IMG/VR virus record: IMGVR_UViG_3300042514_000507
Location: 1 to 29,113 of that record
Source of the DNA: a virus
Length of the DNA: 29,113 bases
Direction: 5' to 3' (one strand)
The translations under genes and the position numbers were made by a program. Within the stretch, counting starts at the first letter, position 1, and every line of letters begins with the position of its first letter. Below the pieces are notes generated by a model. It had not been told where the DNA came from, did not search any database, and worked only from the letters and a program-made list of their open reading frames with translations. Below are positions 5,127 through 13,581 of this stretch, in pieces.

Positions 5127-5497
5127 TGTATCTTTGAGCAGATCCTAGAAGAAATTACAGTGCTCTGAGTGTTGTCTTTTTGTATTTTAGACTCAGAACA
5201 AATGTACTTGATTCTTTTCAAATCTTCTTTTTTAATGTAAATGATAACATCTTTAGTTTGAAGAAATTGTATTTTTACAATCTTGCTTTCTGTTGCATAT
5301 GGAAGTGGCTTCCAATCTGCATCATACACACTCAATTCATAATATTCTATCTCTTTTCTCTTATTAAAGAGTTGCATTTTTGTTTGTACAACACCTTCAA
5401 CAAAAGAAAGTTCAAACGTTGGATACGTTGGAAGGAATTGATGAGCATTTACATGCCCCGCAATTCCAATTAATAATATAAAAGCATAACGAAACAT
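5123..5497 (-). CDS. Exported protein resembling a fimbrial chaperone domain
   Basis: The protein has 124 residues with signal peptide MFRYAFILLIGIAGHVNAH. The mature part reads like one immunoglobulin-like domain of the PapD type. It has alternating beta-strands (TFELSFVEGVVQTKMQLFNK, YYELSVYDADWKPLP, KIVKIQFLQTKDVIIYIKK) and ends in a Cys pair (YICSE and RICSK). PapD chaperones have two such domains and about 220 residues, so this would be a single-domain version. The call rests on pattern only. It lies directly downstream of the pilin-like gene in the same operon, which fits a chaperone and substrate pairing but does not prove it. Confidence 0.55.
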   Translation of the reverse strand: MFRYAFILLIGIAGHVNAHQFLPTYPTFELSFVEGVVQTKMQLFNKRKEIEYYELSVYDADWKPLPYATESKIVKIQFLQTKDVIIYIKKEDLKRIKYICSESKIQKDNTQSTVISSRICSKIQ

Positions 5498-5503
5498 ATA
5501 ATT

Positions 5504-6001
5504 TTATATTGCAATACACTCTGCGTTTACAATAGCCTTATATGTTCCAGCTGGAAATGCTTTATTGTAGCCATATTCCGCTTTAGATTCTGCTTTAAAC
5601 CAAACTGTTCCAGGTACACTTAAAGTAATTTCGGTTGTATTGTTGTAAACAGTCCTGTTTGTGGAATATGCGGACATTGCGGCATCGGTTACTCTACTTA
5701 CGTCCACAGAACCAGTCCATCTAACACTATCTGTTAATGCAGGTGATGATGAGAACGAATTAGGTACTGTGATAACCGCCTTGTAGAAACCAGATTGGAG
5801 TACATCATATCTGATGATTGGTTGAACACCACCATCAGCAGTTGCTGTGCTTAAAACATCTGGTGATGGGTTACCGTAAACACCAGCGGTTTCTGTATAG
5901 ATTACGCATCTAGGTGTGATAGTGCCCGTAATTATAGCACTCTCAGTCATTCCTATTAATGGAGCCATTGCTAACCCAATTGCTATGATTTTTTTTATCA
6001 T
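5504..6001 (-). CDS. Exported pilin-like or coat-like beta protein
   Basis: The protein has 165 residues with signal peptide MIKKIIAIGLAMAPLIGMTESA. The mature chain is Ser/Thr/Val-rich and beta-stranded. It opens with ITGTITPRCVIY and closes with AGTYKAIVNAECIAI, so one Cys lies near each end, as in chaperone-usher pilins and spore-coat-U-like proteins. AAGGGA upstream of the ATG is a good ribosome binding site. The pilin-like call is by overall pattern, not by a recognised family signature. Neighbours are the chaperone-like protein and other exported proteins. Confidence 0.55.
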   Translation of the reverse strand: MIKKIIAIGLAMAPLIGMTESAIITGTITPRCVIYTETAGVYGNPSPDVLSTATADGGVQPIIRYDVLQSGFYKAVITVPNSFSSSPALTDSVRWTGSVDVSRVTDAAMSAYSTNRTVYNNTTEITLSVPGTVWFKAESKAEYGYNKAFPAGTYKAIVNAECIAI

Positions 6002-6018
6002 ATTTTTCCCTTTTTGTT

Positions 6019-6855
6019 TTACTTATTATACTGACTATCTACCATCGTATTATGCATTCTCTCTTGAGCCAATCCCAAACTTCTTCCACGCCTGTTATCA
6101 GGTAAATATTTTTCAGGATATTTTAATACATCTTTATATACACCACCTGGCATTGACACAGTATACAAATTATAACCAGGTATGTTGTTCATCATTTCAA
6201 ATTCTAAAAGTCGTTGAGCATCCTTTTCACTTATTAAAGTATTTTTAATTATTTTCTTAACAATTTCTTCTTTCTTCTTCTTTTCACTCATTTCAAATTG
6301 AACTTGCTTTTCCACTTCTTTATACACTTTATCCGCCAAAGTCTTCTTTATCAAATCATCATCCGTTGGATCAATAACTTCTTTGGCTACAGGAGGTACA
6401 TATCCAGGACACCTTGGATCAGTTTTAGTATTTGCACAAGTATCATACATATATTTATATTTTACTGATGCATTTTTAACCTCACCATTACCCTCCACGC
6501 TTATCTCGCCTGGTCCCCAATATGTACCAGGTATATTGACAACCGGAACTAACTTTGTTATACTATTTCCTCTCAGTCCGGACCAATCATCCCTGCTTCT
6601 GAAAATATATGAATCACTACGTGTGTCTTTGTTTTGTACATTCACTATCATATTGTCATTTTGTTTTTTTACAACAGTGTATTCATATGAAACCGCATTG
6701 ATTGTTAAACCGGTGTACTGTGGTATAATATTCGTCATAGTCCAATTTAAGGCATTAATAGCCGCATTTGAACTTATATCGTTTACTTTTTCAGAGTAAG
6801 AGTAGGAGCAATAAACTAAGGACGCCACCAATACCAAACAATGTCTTAGTTTCAT
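6019..6855 (-). CDS. Exported multi-part protein, family unknown
   Basis: The protein has 278 residues with an N-terminal signal peptide (MKLRHCLVLVASLVYCSYSYS). A globular beta-rich part (about 25-145) contains two cysteines (DTCANT and PRCPG) and ends at a Pro-rich linker (GYVPPVAKEVIDP). A long Lys/Glu helix follows (about 170-220), then a Gly/Pro-containing tail. The start is supported by AGGAG nine bases upstream. The gene begins inside the 3' end of the preceding gene, a 65-base overlap in which one frame encodes a signal peptide and the other a C-terminal membrane helix. Confidence 0.65.
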   Translation of the reverse strand: MKLRHCLVLVASLVYCSYSYSEKVNDISSNAAINALNWTMTNIIPQYTGLTINAVSYEYTVVKKQNDNMIVNVQNKDTRSDSYIFRSRDDWSGLRGNSITKLVPVVNIPGTYWGPGEISVEGNGEVKNASVKYKYMYDTCANTKTDPRCPGYVPPVAKEVIDPTDDDLIKKTLADKVYKEVEKQVQFEMSEKKKKEEIVKKIIKNTLISEKDAQRLLEFEMMNNIPGYNLYTVSMPGGVYKDVLKYPEKYLPDNRRGRSLGLAQERMHNTMVDSQYNK

Positions 6856-7321
6856 TACTCATTTCTCCTGATTTATTTTCTGTTCCGGGTTGTTTATCCG
6901 CATTTGTTTTCCAAAGTGCTTTAGCTTCTGCTCCAATCAGACCATCATATGGACAAGGAGTACCTGCCATCATCATAGCATCAAATACTCTTTTATCTTG
7001 ACATAAAGTGGATACAGCCGCAATCTTCATACCCATGTCATATAATGTTTTGGATAGCTTAAGTCTTTCACAATTCATATCACGTATAGTGGATCCTGCT
7101 GAAATACCCAGAATCTGTGTTTGAACTGCTCCTGCTACACCAACTGTACATAAATCAGTGTTTGAGTTGTTCATAGCTGGAATAATAGCCGATGAAGGTG
7201 GAGATTTTAGAGTCGTTGTGGAGTCTATCGTACTTTTAGTAGTGGAATCAGTGATTATGGTCTGTGCATTTACGGTGCCAAGATACATAAATGATAAAAC
7301 AATCAACACAAATTTTTTCAT
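6791..7321 (-). CDS. Exported protein with C-terminal membrane helix; first gene of the minus operon
   Basis: The protein has 176 residues. The signal peptide MKKFVLIVLSFMYLGTVNAQ is followed by a Thr/Ser-rich segment. A conserved-looking domain comes next with TDLCTVGVAGAVQTQILG, IRDMNCERLKLSKTLYDMG, AVSTLCQDKRVFDAMMMAG and TPCPYDG, four cysteines in all. A Glu/Lys linker leads to a C-terminal hydrophobic tail ending in seven leucines. I have an impression of similar proteins in other T4-like phages of aquatic bacteria but cannot name the function. GAGG upstream of the ATG supports the start. It heads the minus-strand operon, divergent from the replication block. Confidence 0.7.
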   Translation of the reverse strand: MKKFVLIVLSFMYLGTVNAQTIITDSTTKSTIDSTTTLKSPPSSAIIPAMNNSNTDLCTVGVAGAVQTQILGISAGSTIRDMNCERLKLSKTLYDMGMKIAAVSTLCQDKRVFDAMMMAGTPCPYDGLIGAEAKALWKTNADKQPGTENKSGEMSNETKTLFGIGGVLSLLLLLLL

Positions 7322-7337
7322 TTGTACCTCAATTCTG

Positions 7338-7366
7338 TTGTTTTCTTAAACGAAATATGATAAAAT
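7338..7366 (+). promoter_or_regulatory. Candidate sigma70-like promoter for the replication block
   Basis: TTGTTT and TAAAAT are separated by 17 bases, with TG in the extended -10 position. It lies in the 66-base divergent gap between the minus operon and the first plus-strand gene. The -35 match is weak; the extended -10 is the main support. I see no equally clear promoter facing the minus operon. Confidence 0.4.
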
Positions 7367-7387
7367 ATCTAATAACTTCTTATATTT

Positions 7388-7975
7388 ATGAATAAAGACT
7401 CTTTTATGATACCGAACCTTATGATTTTTGATAACTTCTATTCTAATGCTAAAGGAGTCAGAGATTACGCACTATCTTTACCTTTCACAATTTTCGGTAA
7501 TTATCCAGGTATTAGAACAGATATTATGCGGGGAGAGCATAACACTAACGCCAAAACGATGTTTGAAGATATTTTACGTAAGAAAATCACTTGGTGGCCA
7601 GAACAATACAATACAGCATTCCAGTACACAACTGCTAATGATAAAACATGGATACACCATGATCCTACGAATTGGGCGGCTGTTTTATACCTAACACCTG
7701 ATGCACCACTTGAAGCCGGAACTGCAATCTACCGGAATAAAGAGTCTAAGATTTCAATGTATGATCCGACAATACCATCAACGGAATACAACAACAATAC
7801 GGAAGAAATAACTAACATGGACAAATGGGAACCAATCGTTCAAGTGTCCAACATCTTCAATAGATTGGTAATGTATCGAGGTGAATATTACCACAGAAGT
7901 ATGTTGCCAGGGTTTGGTGATTCAGTGTATAATGGACGTTTATTCCAGACATTCTTTTTCAACACAGAGGTATAA
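7388..7975 (+). CDS. DUF6445-like putative 2OG-Fe(II) oxygenase
   Basis: The protein has 195 residues. The motif WIHHDPTNWAAVLYLTP (from W88) gives an HxD pair (His90, Asp92). YYHRS supplies a distal His169, and GRLFQTFFF a later Arg. That is the HxD...H...R arrangement of 2-oxoglutarate/iron dioxygenases. The family is common in T4-like aquatic phages; its substrate is not known to me. The start is taken as ATG 7388, though no clear Shine-Dalgarno is present and ATG 7406 is possible. It is followed two bases later by the Sm-like gene. Confidence 0.7.
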   Translation: MNKDSFMIPNLMIFDNFYSNAKGVRDYALSLPFTIFGNYPGIRTDIMRGEHNTNAKTMFEDILRKKITWWPEQYNTAFQYTTANDKTWIHHDPTNWAAVLYLTPDAPLEAGTAIYRNKESKISMYDPTIPSTEYNNNTEEITNMDKWEPIVQVSNIFNRLVMYRGEYYHRSMLPGFGDSVYNGRLFQTFFFNTEV

Positions 7976-7977
7976 TT

Positions 7978-8292
7978 ATGAATATTCAAGGTATTAAATT
8001 GGTAACAGGTGAGGAAATTATCGCTGATGTTTCTGTAAATCAACAAGGGCAATTGCAACTTAAAAATCCAGTACAGTTGCGTATGGTGCCACCAAAAGTT
8101 GCCGGTGCTTCACCTCAGATGGGTTTTGTTCCTTTCCCAGCTTTCTCTCAACAAAAACAAGGTGAAATTATTCTTGTAGAACCGCTACATGTAGTGTATA
8201 ATTACACACCAGCATCAGACATTTCGGACAACTACAATCAGATGTTTGGCTCTGGTATCATCACTCCACCAACTCAAATCATCACCGGTTAA
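7978..8292 (+). CDS. Small Sm-like (LSm) fold protein upstream of the polymerase
   Basis: The protein has 104 residues. The N-terminus GIKLVTGEEIIADV and the following LQLKNPVQLRMVPP resemble the Sm1 strands, a Gly-directed bend then an interaction strand. EIILVEPLHVVYNYTP could be the closing Sm2 strands. A long insert (about 40-65) and a Gly/Pro-rich tail are extra. This assignment is by pattern and is moderate at best. Its stop overlaps the ATG of the DNA polymerase gene (TAATG), which implies coupling. T4 keeps the translational repressor regA at this position, so an RNA-binding regulator is a reasonable guess. Confidence 0.5.
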   Translation: MNIQGIKLVTGEEIIADVSVNQQGQLQLKNPVQLRMVPPKVAGASPQMGFVPFPAFSQQKQGEIILVEPLHVVYNYTPASDISDNYNQMFGSGIITPPTQIITG

Positions 8293-10820
8293 TGGCTCTT
8301 TTCTATACAAACGTACAAGCTGTTGGTAGCAACATTCTTTATCGTGGCGTTACTGACGGTAAAAGAACAAAGCTAAAGATTCCATACCAGCCAACACTCT
8401 ATGAAAAGTCGAGCAAAGTTACAAATTACACATCACTAGATGGTGTGTATCTTCAACCACATAAATTTGGAACGATGCGTGATGCACGTGACTATCTACG
8501 CCAGTTCGAAGGTGTATCCGGTAAAACAATCTATGGTCAAAATCGTTTTGAATACGCATTCATAGGTGAACAGCACAAAGAAATGATTGATTGGGACTTT
8601 GATAAAGTCTCTATTGCAATTGTCGATATTGAGGTTGGTTCAGAGAACGGCTTCCCTGATCCATATCTGGCCAATGAACCAGTTACTGCTATTGCCCTCC
8701 GTTTTATCGGCGGGCATATGTTCGTTTTCGGCTGTGGTGATTATGAGGTCAAGGGTACTGAACGATACATGAAGTGCAAAGACGAATATCACTTGCTCAA
8801 GTTTTTTCTTAAACTCTGGCAAGAGAAATGTCCTGATGCTCTGACTGGCTGGAACACCAAGTTCTTTGACGTACCATATCTTGTGAATCGTATGCGTAAG
8901 GTTCTCGGTGAAGATGAGGCTAAGAAGTTGTCTCCGTGGAACATCATCTCTGAACGCCAAGCATTTGTTATGAACCGTAAAATGACGGTGTATGAACTTG
9001 TTGGTGTTGGTGACCTTGACTATCTTGAACTGTATAAATGGTATTCACCGAACGGCAAGTCACAAGAATCTTACCGTTTGGATGCAATCGCACAATTCGA
9101 ACTCGGTGAAGGTAAAATCTCATATGAAGAATATGAGAACCTGCACCAACTTTATAGGTTGAATTACCAACTCTTTATTGAATACAACATCAAAGACGTT
9201 GACTTGATTTTAAAACTAGAAGATAAACTCAAGTTGATTGAACTTGCACTTACTCTGGCTTATGATACGAAGACCAACTATGATGATGTTTTTGCACAGA
9301 CACGTATGTGGGATGCTCTGACTTACAACAACTTGATGAATCAGAATATTGTGGTTCCTCCACGTATTGTGAAAGAAAAGAGTGAAGCGTTTGAGGGTGC
9401 TTATGTTAAAGAACCCCAAGTTGGTCTTCACAATTGGGTTGCATCGTTTGACCTGAACTCATTGTATCCGCATTTGATGATGCAATACAATATCTCACCT
9501 GAAACTCTCATTGAGCCTGCAAATTACACACAAGAAATGCGTGACATTCTCTCGCAAGGTGTTTCCGTTGATAAACTTCTGAAAAAAGAAATTGACTTGT
9601 CTGCTCTCGAAAATGTAACAATCACTCCGAATGGTCAATTCTTCCGTACCGATATACAAGGCTTCTTACCTAAAATGATGGAAGATATGTATGAGGATCG
9701 TAAGAAGTTCAAAAAGATGATGATTCAAGCTAAGAAAGACTATGAGGCTGAAAAAGATGATACTAAGAAATATGACATTGAGAAACGTATCGCCAGATAC
9801 AACAACCTACAGTTGGCAAAAAAAGTATCCCTTAATAGTGCTTATGGTGCTTTGGGTTCCCAATATTTTCGGTTTTATGATTTACGTATGGCCTTGGGTG
9901 TCACCACTGCTGGCCAGTTTTCTATTCGTTGGATTGAAGCAAAGCTGAATCTGTATGTAAATAAAATTATGAAAACGGAGAATAAAGATTATGTCATTGC
10001 ATCGGATACTGACTCTATCTATCTCAACCTTGGACCTCTGGTTAAATCTGCGATGGGGGACAGAACTGTCGATATTGACAGGACGATATCCTTCATGGAT
10101 AAAATTTGTGAGGCTAAAATTGAGCCATACATTGACGCTTCTTATAACGAACTTGCTAATTATGTTAAAGCATATGCACAAAAGATGCAAATGAAACGTG
10201 AAGCGTTGGCCAATAAAGGTATCTGGACTGCAAAGAAACGTTACATCATGCACGTGTATAACAATGAAGGTGTTCAGTATACCGAACCAGACATGAAGGT
10301 CATGGGTCTTGAAATGATTAAGTCTTCCACTCCCACACCCGTGCGTGAGAAGATGAAACAAGCACTTCAGATTATGATGAAGGGTACCGAAGCTGACATG
10401 CACATATTCATCGATACTTTCCGAACTGAATTCAAGAAGCTGAATGTAGAAGATATTTCTTTTCCACGTGGCATCAATGGTCTGAAAGAGTACGGAAACA
10501 AGACTACCATATATTCAAAAGGTACACCAATCCACGTGAGAGGTGCATTGCTATATAATAAGTACCTTGAAGAAAAAGGCCTATCTAAGAAGTATCCGTT
10601 GATTCAAGAAGGTGAGAAGATTAAATTCACTTATCTAAAAACACCAAACATATTTAAAGAAAATGTAGTATCATTTCCAGGAAGATTACCTCCCGAATTT
10701 GGTCTTCAAGATTGCATCGACTACAACATGCAATTCGACAAAACATTTCTAGAGCCAATCAAAGTCATTCTTGATTGTATGGACTGGACAACGGAACGAA
10801 CAAACTCACTATTCGATTAA
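8292..10820 (+). CDS. 43: T4-like family B DNA polymerase (gp43)
   Basis: The protein has 842 residues, slightly shorter than T4 gp43 (898). It is the replicative polymerase with proofreading exonuclease. Exonuclease motif I is VDIEVGSENG (about residue 110), and motif II is LTGWNTKFFDVPYL. A YNIKDVDLI segment holds motif III. Polymerase motif A is FDLNSLYPHLM (about 386), motif B is KKVSLNSAYGALG (about 509), and motif C is ASDTDSIYL (about 569), so all catalytic aspartates are present. The gene starts at an ATG overlapping the Sm-like gene's stop. The recombinase gene follows after 10 bases. Confidence 0.97.
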   Translation: MALFYTNVQAVGSNILYRGVTDGKRTKLKIPYQPTLYEKSSKVTNYTSLDGVYLQPHKFGTMRDARDYLRQFEGVSGKTIYGQNRFEYAFIGEQHKEMIDWDFDKVSIAIVDIEVGSENGFPDPYLANEPVTAIALRFIGGHMFVFGCGDYEVKGTERYMKCKDEYHLLKFFLKLWQEKCPDALTGWNTKFFDVPYLVNRMRKVLGEDEAKKLSPWNIISERQAFVMNRKMTVYELVGVGDLDYLELYKWYSPNGKSQESYRLDAIAQFELGEGKISYEEYENLHQLYRLNYQLFIEYNIKDVDLILKLEDKLKLIELALTLAYDTKTNYDDVFAQTRMWDALTYNNLMNQNIVVPPRIVKEKSEAFEGAYVKEPQVGLHNWVASFDLNSLYPHLMMQYNISPETLIEPANYTQEMRDILSQGVSVDKLLKKEIDLSALENVTITPNGQFFRTDIQGFLPKMMEDMYEDRKKFKKMMIQAKKDYEAEKDDTKKYDIEKRIARYNNLQLAKKVSLNSAYGALGSQYFRFYDLRMALGVTTAGQFSIRWIEAKLNLYVNKIMKTENKDYVIASDTDSIYLNLGPLVKSAMGDRTVDIDRTISFMDKICEAKIEPYIDASYNELANYVKAYAQKMQMKREALANKGIWTAKKRYIMHVYNNEGVQYTEPDMKVMGLEMIKSSTPTPVREKMKQALQIMMKGTEADMHIFIDTFRTEFKKLNVEDISFPRGINGLKEYGNKTTIYSKGTPIHVRGALLYNKYLEEKGLSKKYPLIQEGEKIKFTYLKTPNIFKENVVSFPGRLPPEFGLQDCIDYNMQFDKTFLEPIKVILDCMDWTTERTNSLFD

Positions 10821-10830
10821 AGGAAAAATT

Positions 10831-11886
10831 ATGAGCATTTTGGACAAAATTAAAAAGAACAGTTCTATCAAAGACTCAGCCATTCTGGCAAAATCAAAAT
10901 TCTTTTTAGACAAAGATATGATTTCCACATCCGTACCGATTGTCAACGTTGCGTTGTCTGGTAAATTGGATGGTGGTTTAACACCAGGTCTTACAATGTG
11001 GGCCGGCCCATCAAAACACTTTAAGACTGCATTCTCACTATTGATGGCCAAATCTTACTTGGACAAATACCCCGATGCCGCACTTCTTTTTTATGATTCT
11101 GAATTTGGTACTCCGCAGAGTTATTTTGATAGTTTTGGTATTGACACCAATCGTGTTCTCCATACACCACTTACTGACATTGAACAATTGAAGTTTGATA
11201 TCATGCAACAGTTAACCAATCTTGAGAGAACAGACAAACTGATTATCATCATTGATTCAATTGGTAATCTTGCATCAAAGAAAGAAGTTGACGATGCACT
11301 TGAAGGTAAATCTGTTGCTGATATGTCACGTGCAAAACAAGTGAAGTCTTTGTTCCGTATGGTAACTCCACACTTGTCGCTCAAAGATATTCCGATGGTT
11401 GTTGTGAATCACACATACAAAGAACTTGGTTTGTATCCAAAGGATATTGTTGGTGGTGGCACAGGTTCTTACTATTCTGCCGATAACATCTTTATCATTG
11501 GTCGTCAGCAAGAAAAAGAAGGCACTGAGGTTGTCGGTTATAATTTTATTATTAACGTAGAAAAGAGTAGATATGTTAAAGAAAAATCTAAAATCCCTGT
11601 GTCTGTATCTTTTGACGGTGGCATTAGCCGTTGGTCAGGCTTACTTGATATTGCGCTGGAATCCGGACATGTCATCAAACCCTCAAACGGGTGGTATAGC
11701 AAAGTGGATGTATCCACCGGCGAAGTAGAAGAAAAGAAGTATCGTATCAAAGATACGGACACTAAAGACTTTTGGGCACCAATTCTAAAAACACAATCCT
11801 TCCAACAGTTCATTGAGAACAAATACCGTGTTGCGGCAGGAGAAATCATTCAAAAAGAAATTGAGGTAGAAGATGAACCAGTATAA
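10831..11886 (+). CDS. uvsX: UvsX-type RecA-like recombinase
   Basis: The protein has 351 residues. The Walker A motif GPSKHFKTAF (about residue 58) matches the T4 UvsX form GPSKSFKSNF. Walker B-like LIIIIDSIGNL and a VVVNHTY segment follow, as expected for the RecA core. UvsX forms filaments on single-stranded DNA for recombination-dependent replication and repair. ATG 10831 is chosen because AGGAAA lies just upstream; an in-frame ATG at 10771 would overlap the polymerase end heavily. It overlaps the next gene by 14 bases. Confidence 0.94.
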   Translation: MSILDKIKKNSSIKDSAILAKSKFFLDKDMISTSVPIVNVALSGKLDGGLTPGLTMWAGPSKHFKTAFSLLMAKSYLDKYPDAALLFYDSEFGTPQSYFDSFGIDTNRVLHTPLTDIEQLKFDIMQQLTNLERTDKLIIIIDSIGNLASKKEVDDALEGKSVADMSRAKQVKSLFRMVTPHLSLKDIPMVVVNHTYKELGLYPKDIVGGGTGSYYSADNIFIIGRQQEKEGTEVVGYNFIINVEKSRYVKEKSKIPVSVSFDGGISRWSGLLDIALESGHVIKPSNGWYSKVDVSTGEVEEKKYRIKDTDTKDFWAPILKTQSFQQFIENKYRVAAGEIIQKEIEVEDEPV

Positions 11887-12205
11887 AGAAGGTGTTGATT
11901 TTAACTATGTAATTCCCGAATCGGAAGAAACTACAGTCGGCATCAAACTGCTGTCGGGAAAATACATTGATACCGTTTATCAATATGGTAAAGTGAAATT
12001 TGAGGAGGAGAAAGATGGTGCCATCTATCTTCAATTCATGTATAATGTATTAGAGTCTCCGTTACAAAAAGAAGAACTTGAAACTGACATGAATTTCAAG
12101 AATCACATTGGTGATATTTTGGTTAGTATCATGTCACAGAATATAGATAAAGGAATTATTGATGAAGTTGGAACAGACTATTCTGAGGAACCTGATACAA
12201 AATGA
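11873..12205 (+). CDS. Small acidic protein between uvsX and the helicase
   Basis: The protein has 110 residues and is acidic (ESEETT, FEEEKDG, SEEPDTK). The start FNYVIPESEETTVGIKLLSGKYIDTVYQYGKV-type stretch suggests beta-strands, and YLQFMYNVLESPLQKEELE a helix. T4 has gene 40 (114 residues) in the same place, between uvsX and 41. The size and position agree, but I cannot see sequence similarity, so the function is left open. It overlaps uvsX by 14 bases and the helicase gene by 44 bases. Confidence 0.7.
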   Translation: MNQYKEGVDFNYVIPESEETTVGIKLLSGKYIDTVYQYGKVKFEEEKDGAIYLQFMYNVLESPLQKEELETDMNFKNHIGDILVSIMSQNIDKGIIDEVGTDYSEEPDTK

Positions 12206-13556
12206 AGACTATTTGCGGAAGGCTTTGCCCTTCCTCAAAGATGAATATTTCACAGATAGAAGTGAAAAGGTAATTTATGACGAAATCTTATCGTTTACAA
12301 ATGCTTACAATAGTACACCATCAGTTGAAGCGATTACATTGGCCATCAAAGAGAGGCGTAATCTCACAAATGAAGAAGTGGAGAAGTGCGAAACTTATCT
12401 ACAAGAAATTGAACAATCTTCAAAGACGGAACAAAAAACTGATAACAGTTGGCTCATCGACAAAACTGAAAAGTTCTGCCAGGAAAAAGCCATTTATAAT
12501 GCAGTCTTAAATTCCATTTCCATACTTGATGGTAAAGATAAGACCAATGACAAAGGTGTAATTCCTAAAATTCTATCCGATGCACTTGCAGTAAGTTTCG
12601 ATAACTCGGTTGGTCACGATTATTTGGAAGATTCCGATGGTCGTTATGAATTCTACCACAGAACAGAAGAACGAATTCCGTTCGACCTTGACTACTTCAA
12701 CAAAATCACGAAGGGTGGTCTACCTAAGAAAACCCTTAATATCGCCTTGGCTGGCACTGGTGTCGGTAAATCTCTTTTTATGTGTCATGTCGCCGCTGGT
12801 GCTATGTCACAAGGTAAGAACGTATTGTATATCACAATGGAAATGGCAGAAGAAAAGATTGCAGAACGTATTGATGCAAACTTACTGAACGTTTCTATTG
12901 ATGATTTGATTCAACTTCCTAAAGACCTGTACGATAAAAAGGTTAAGCGTGTCAAAGAGATGACCACAGGTAAATTAATTATTAAAGAATATCCAACAGC
13001 ATCTGCTTCAGCAACACATTTTAGAACCTTGTTAAATGAACTTAACCTTAAAAAATCTTTTGTACCTGATATTATCTTCATTGATTATCTTAATATTTGT
13101 TGTTCATCTAGGATTAAGGCAGGTGCAAACATCAACTCCTACACTTATGTTAAATCCATTGCAGAAGAATTGCGAGGACTTGCCGTTGAATTCGGAGTCC
13201 CAATTGTATCTGCTACACAAACAACACGGTCCGGTTTTACTTCATCCGACCCCGGACTCGAAGATACAAGTGAAAGTTTTGGTTTGCCAGCAACCGCAGA
13301 CTTGATGTTTGCTCTCATTTCTTCAGAAGAACTTGAAGCACTCGGTCAGATTATGGTGAAACAGTTGAAGAATAGATATTCTGATCCATCAAAATTCAAA
13401 AGATTCGTTCTCGGTGTTGACAGGTCTAAGATGAAACTGTATGATGTGGAACAGGATGCACAATCTGGTCTAGCTGATGCTGGACACAATCCAGTTGCAA
13501 AACCTCAACAGAATGGCAACTTCAAGAAGAAAGATTTCGGAGGATTTAAAGTATAA
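12162..13556 (+). CDS. 41: DnaB-type replicative helicase (gp41-like)
   Basis: The protein has 464 residues, close to T4 gp41 (475). The N-terminal DnaB-like helical domain (about 1-130) is followed by the RecA-type motor. Walker A is AGTGVGKSLF (about 195-204), Walker B is PDIIFIDYLNI, and SATQTTRSGF is the sensor region. It unwinds the duplex ahead of the polymerase on the lagging strand. ATG 12162 is preceded by AAGGA; a TTG three bases earlier is also in frame. It overlaps the preceding small gene in another frame. Confidence 0.95.
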   Translation: MKLEQTILRNLIQNEDYLRKALPFLKDEYFTDRSEKVIYDEILSFTNAYNSTPSVEAITLAIKERRNLTNEEVEKCETYLQEIEQSSKTEQKTDNSWLIDKTEKFCQEKAIYNAVLNSISILDGKDKTNDKGVIPKILSDALAVSFDNSVGHDYLEDSDGRYEFYHRTEERIPFDLDYFNKITKGGLPKKTLNIALAGTGVGKSLFMCHVAAGAMSQGKNVLYITMEMAEEKIAERIDANLLNVSIDDLIQLPKDLYDKKVKRVKEMTTGKLIIKEYPTASASATHFRTLLNELNLKKSFVPDIIFIDYLNICCSSRIKAGANINSYTYVKSIAEELRGLAVEFGVPIVSATQTTRSGFTSSDPGLEDTSESFGLPATADLMFALISSEELEALGQIMVKQLKNRYSDPSKFKRFVLGVDRSKMKLYDVEQDAQSGLADAGHNPVAKPQQNGNFKKKDFGGFKV

Positions 13557-13559
13557 ATA
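13552..13559 (+). promoter_or_regulatory. T4-type late promoter
   Basis: TATAAATA is an exact match to the T4 late promoter -10 box. It lies at the stop codon of the helicase gene and 23 bases before the next ATG, so its transcript would carry the GAGGGAG ribosome binding site. It separates the replication genes from the gene that follows. Confidence 0.6.
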
Positions 13560-13581
13560 CTTCCTTTTGAGGGAGTGTATT

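Noticed and set aside
9882-10403. 173-codon minus-strand frame in the polymerase gene
   Set aside because: It lies antisense to the conserved polymerase C-terminal region and has no start signals.
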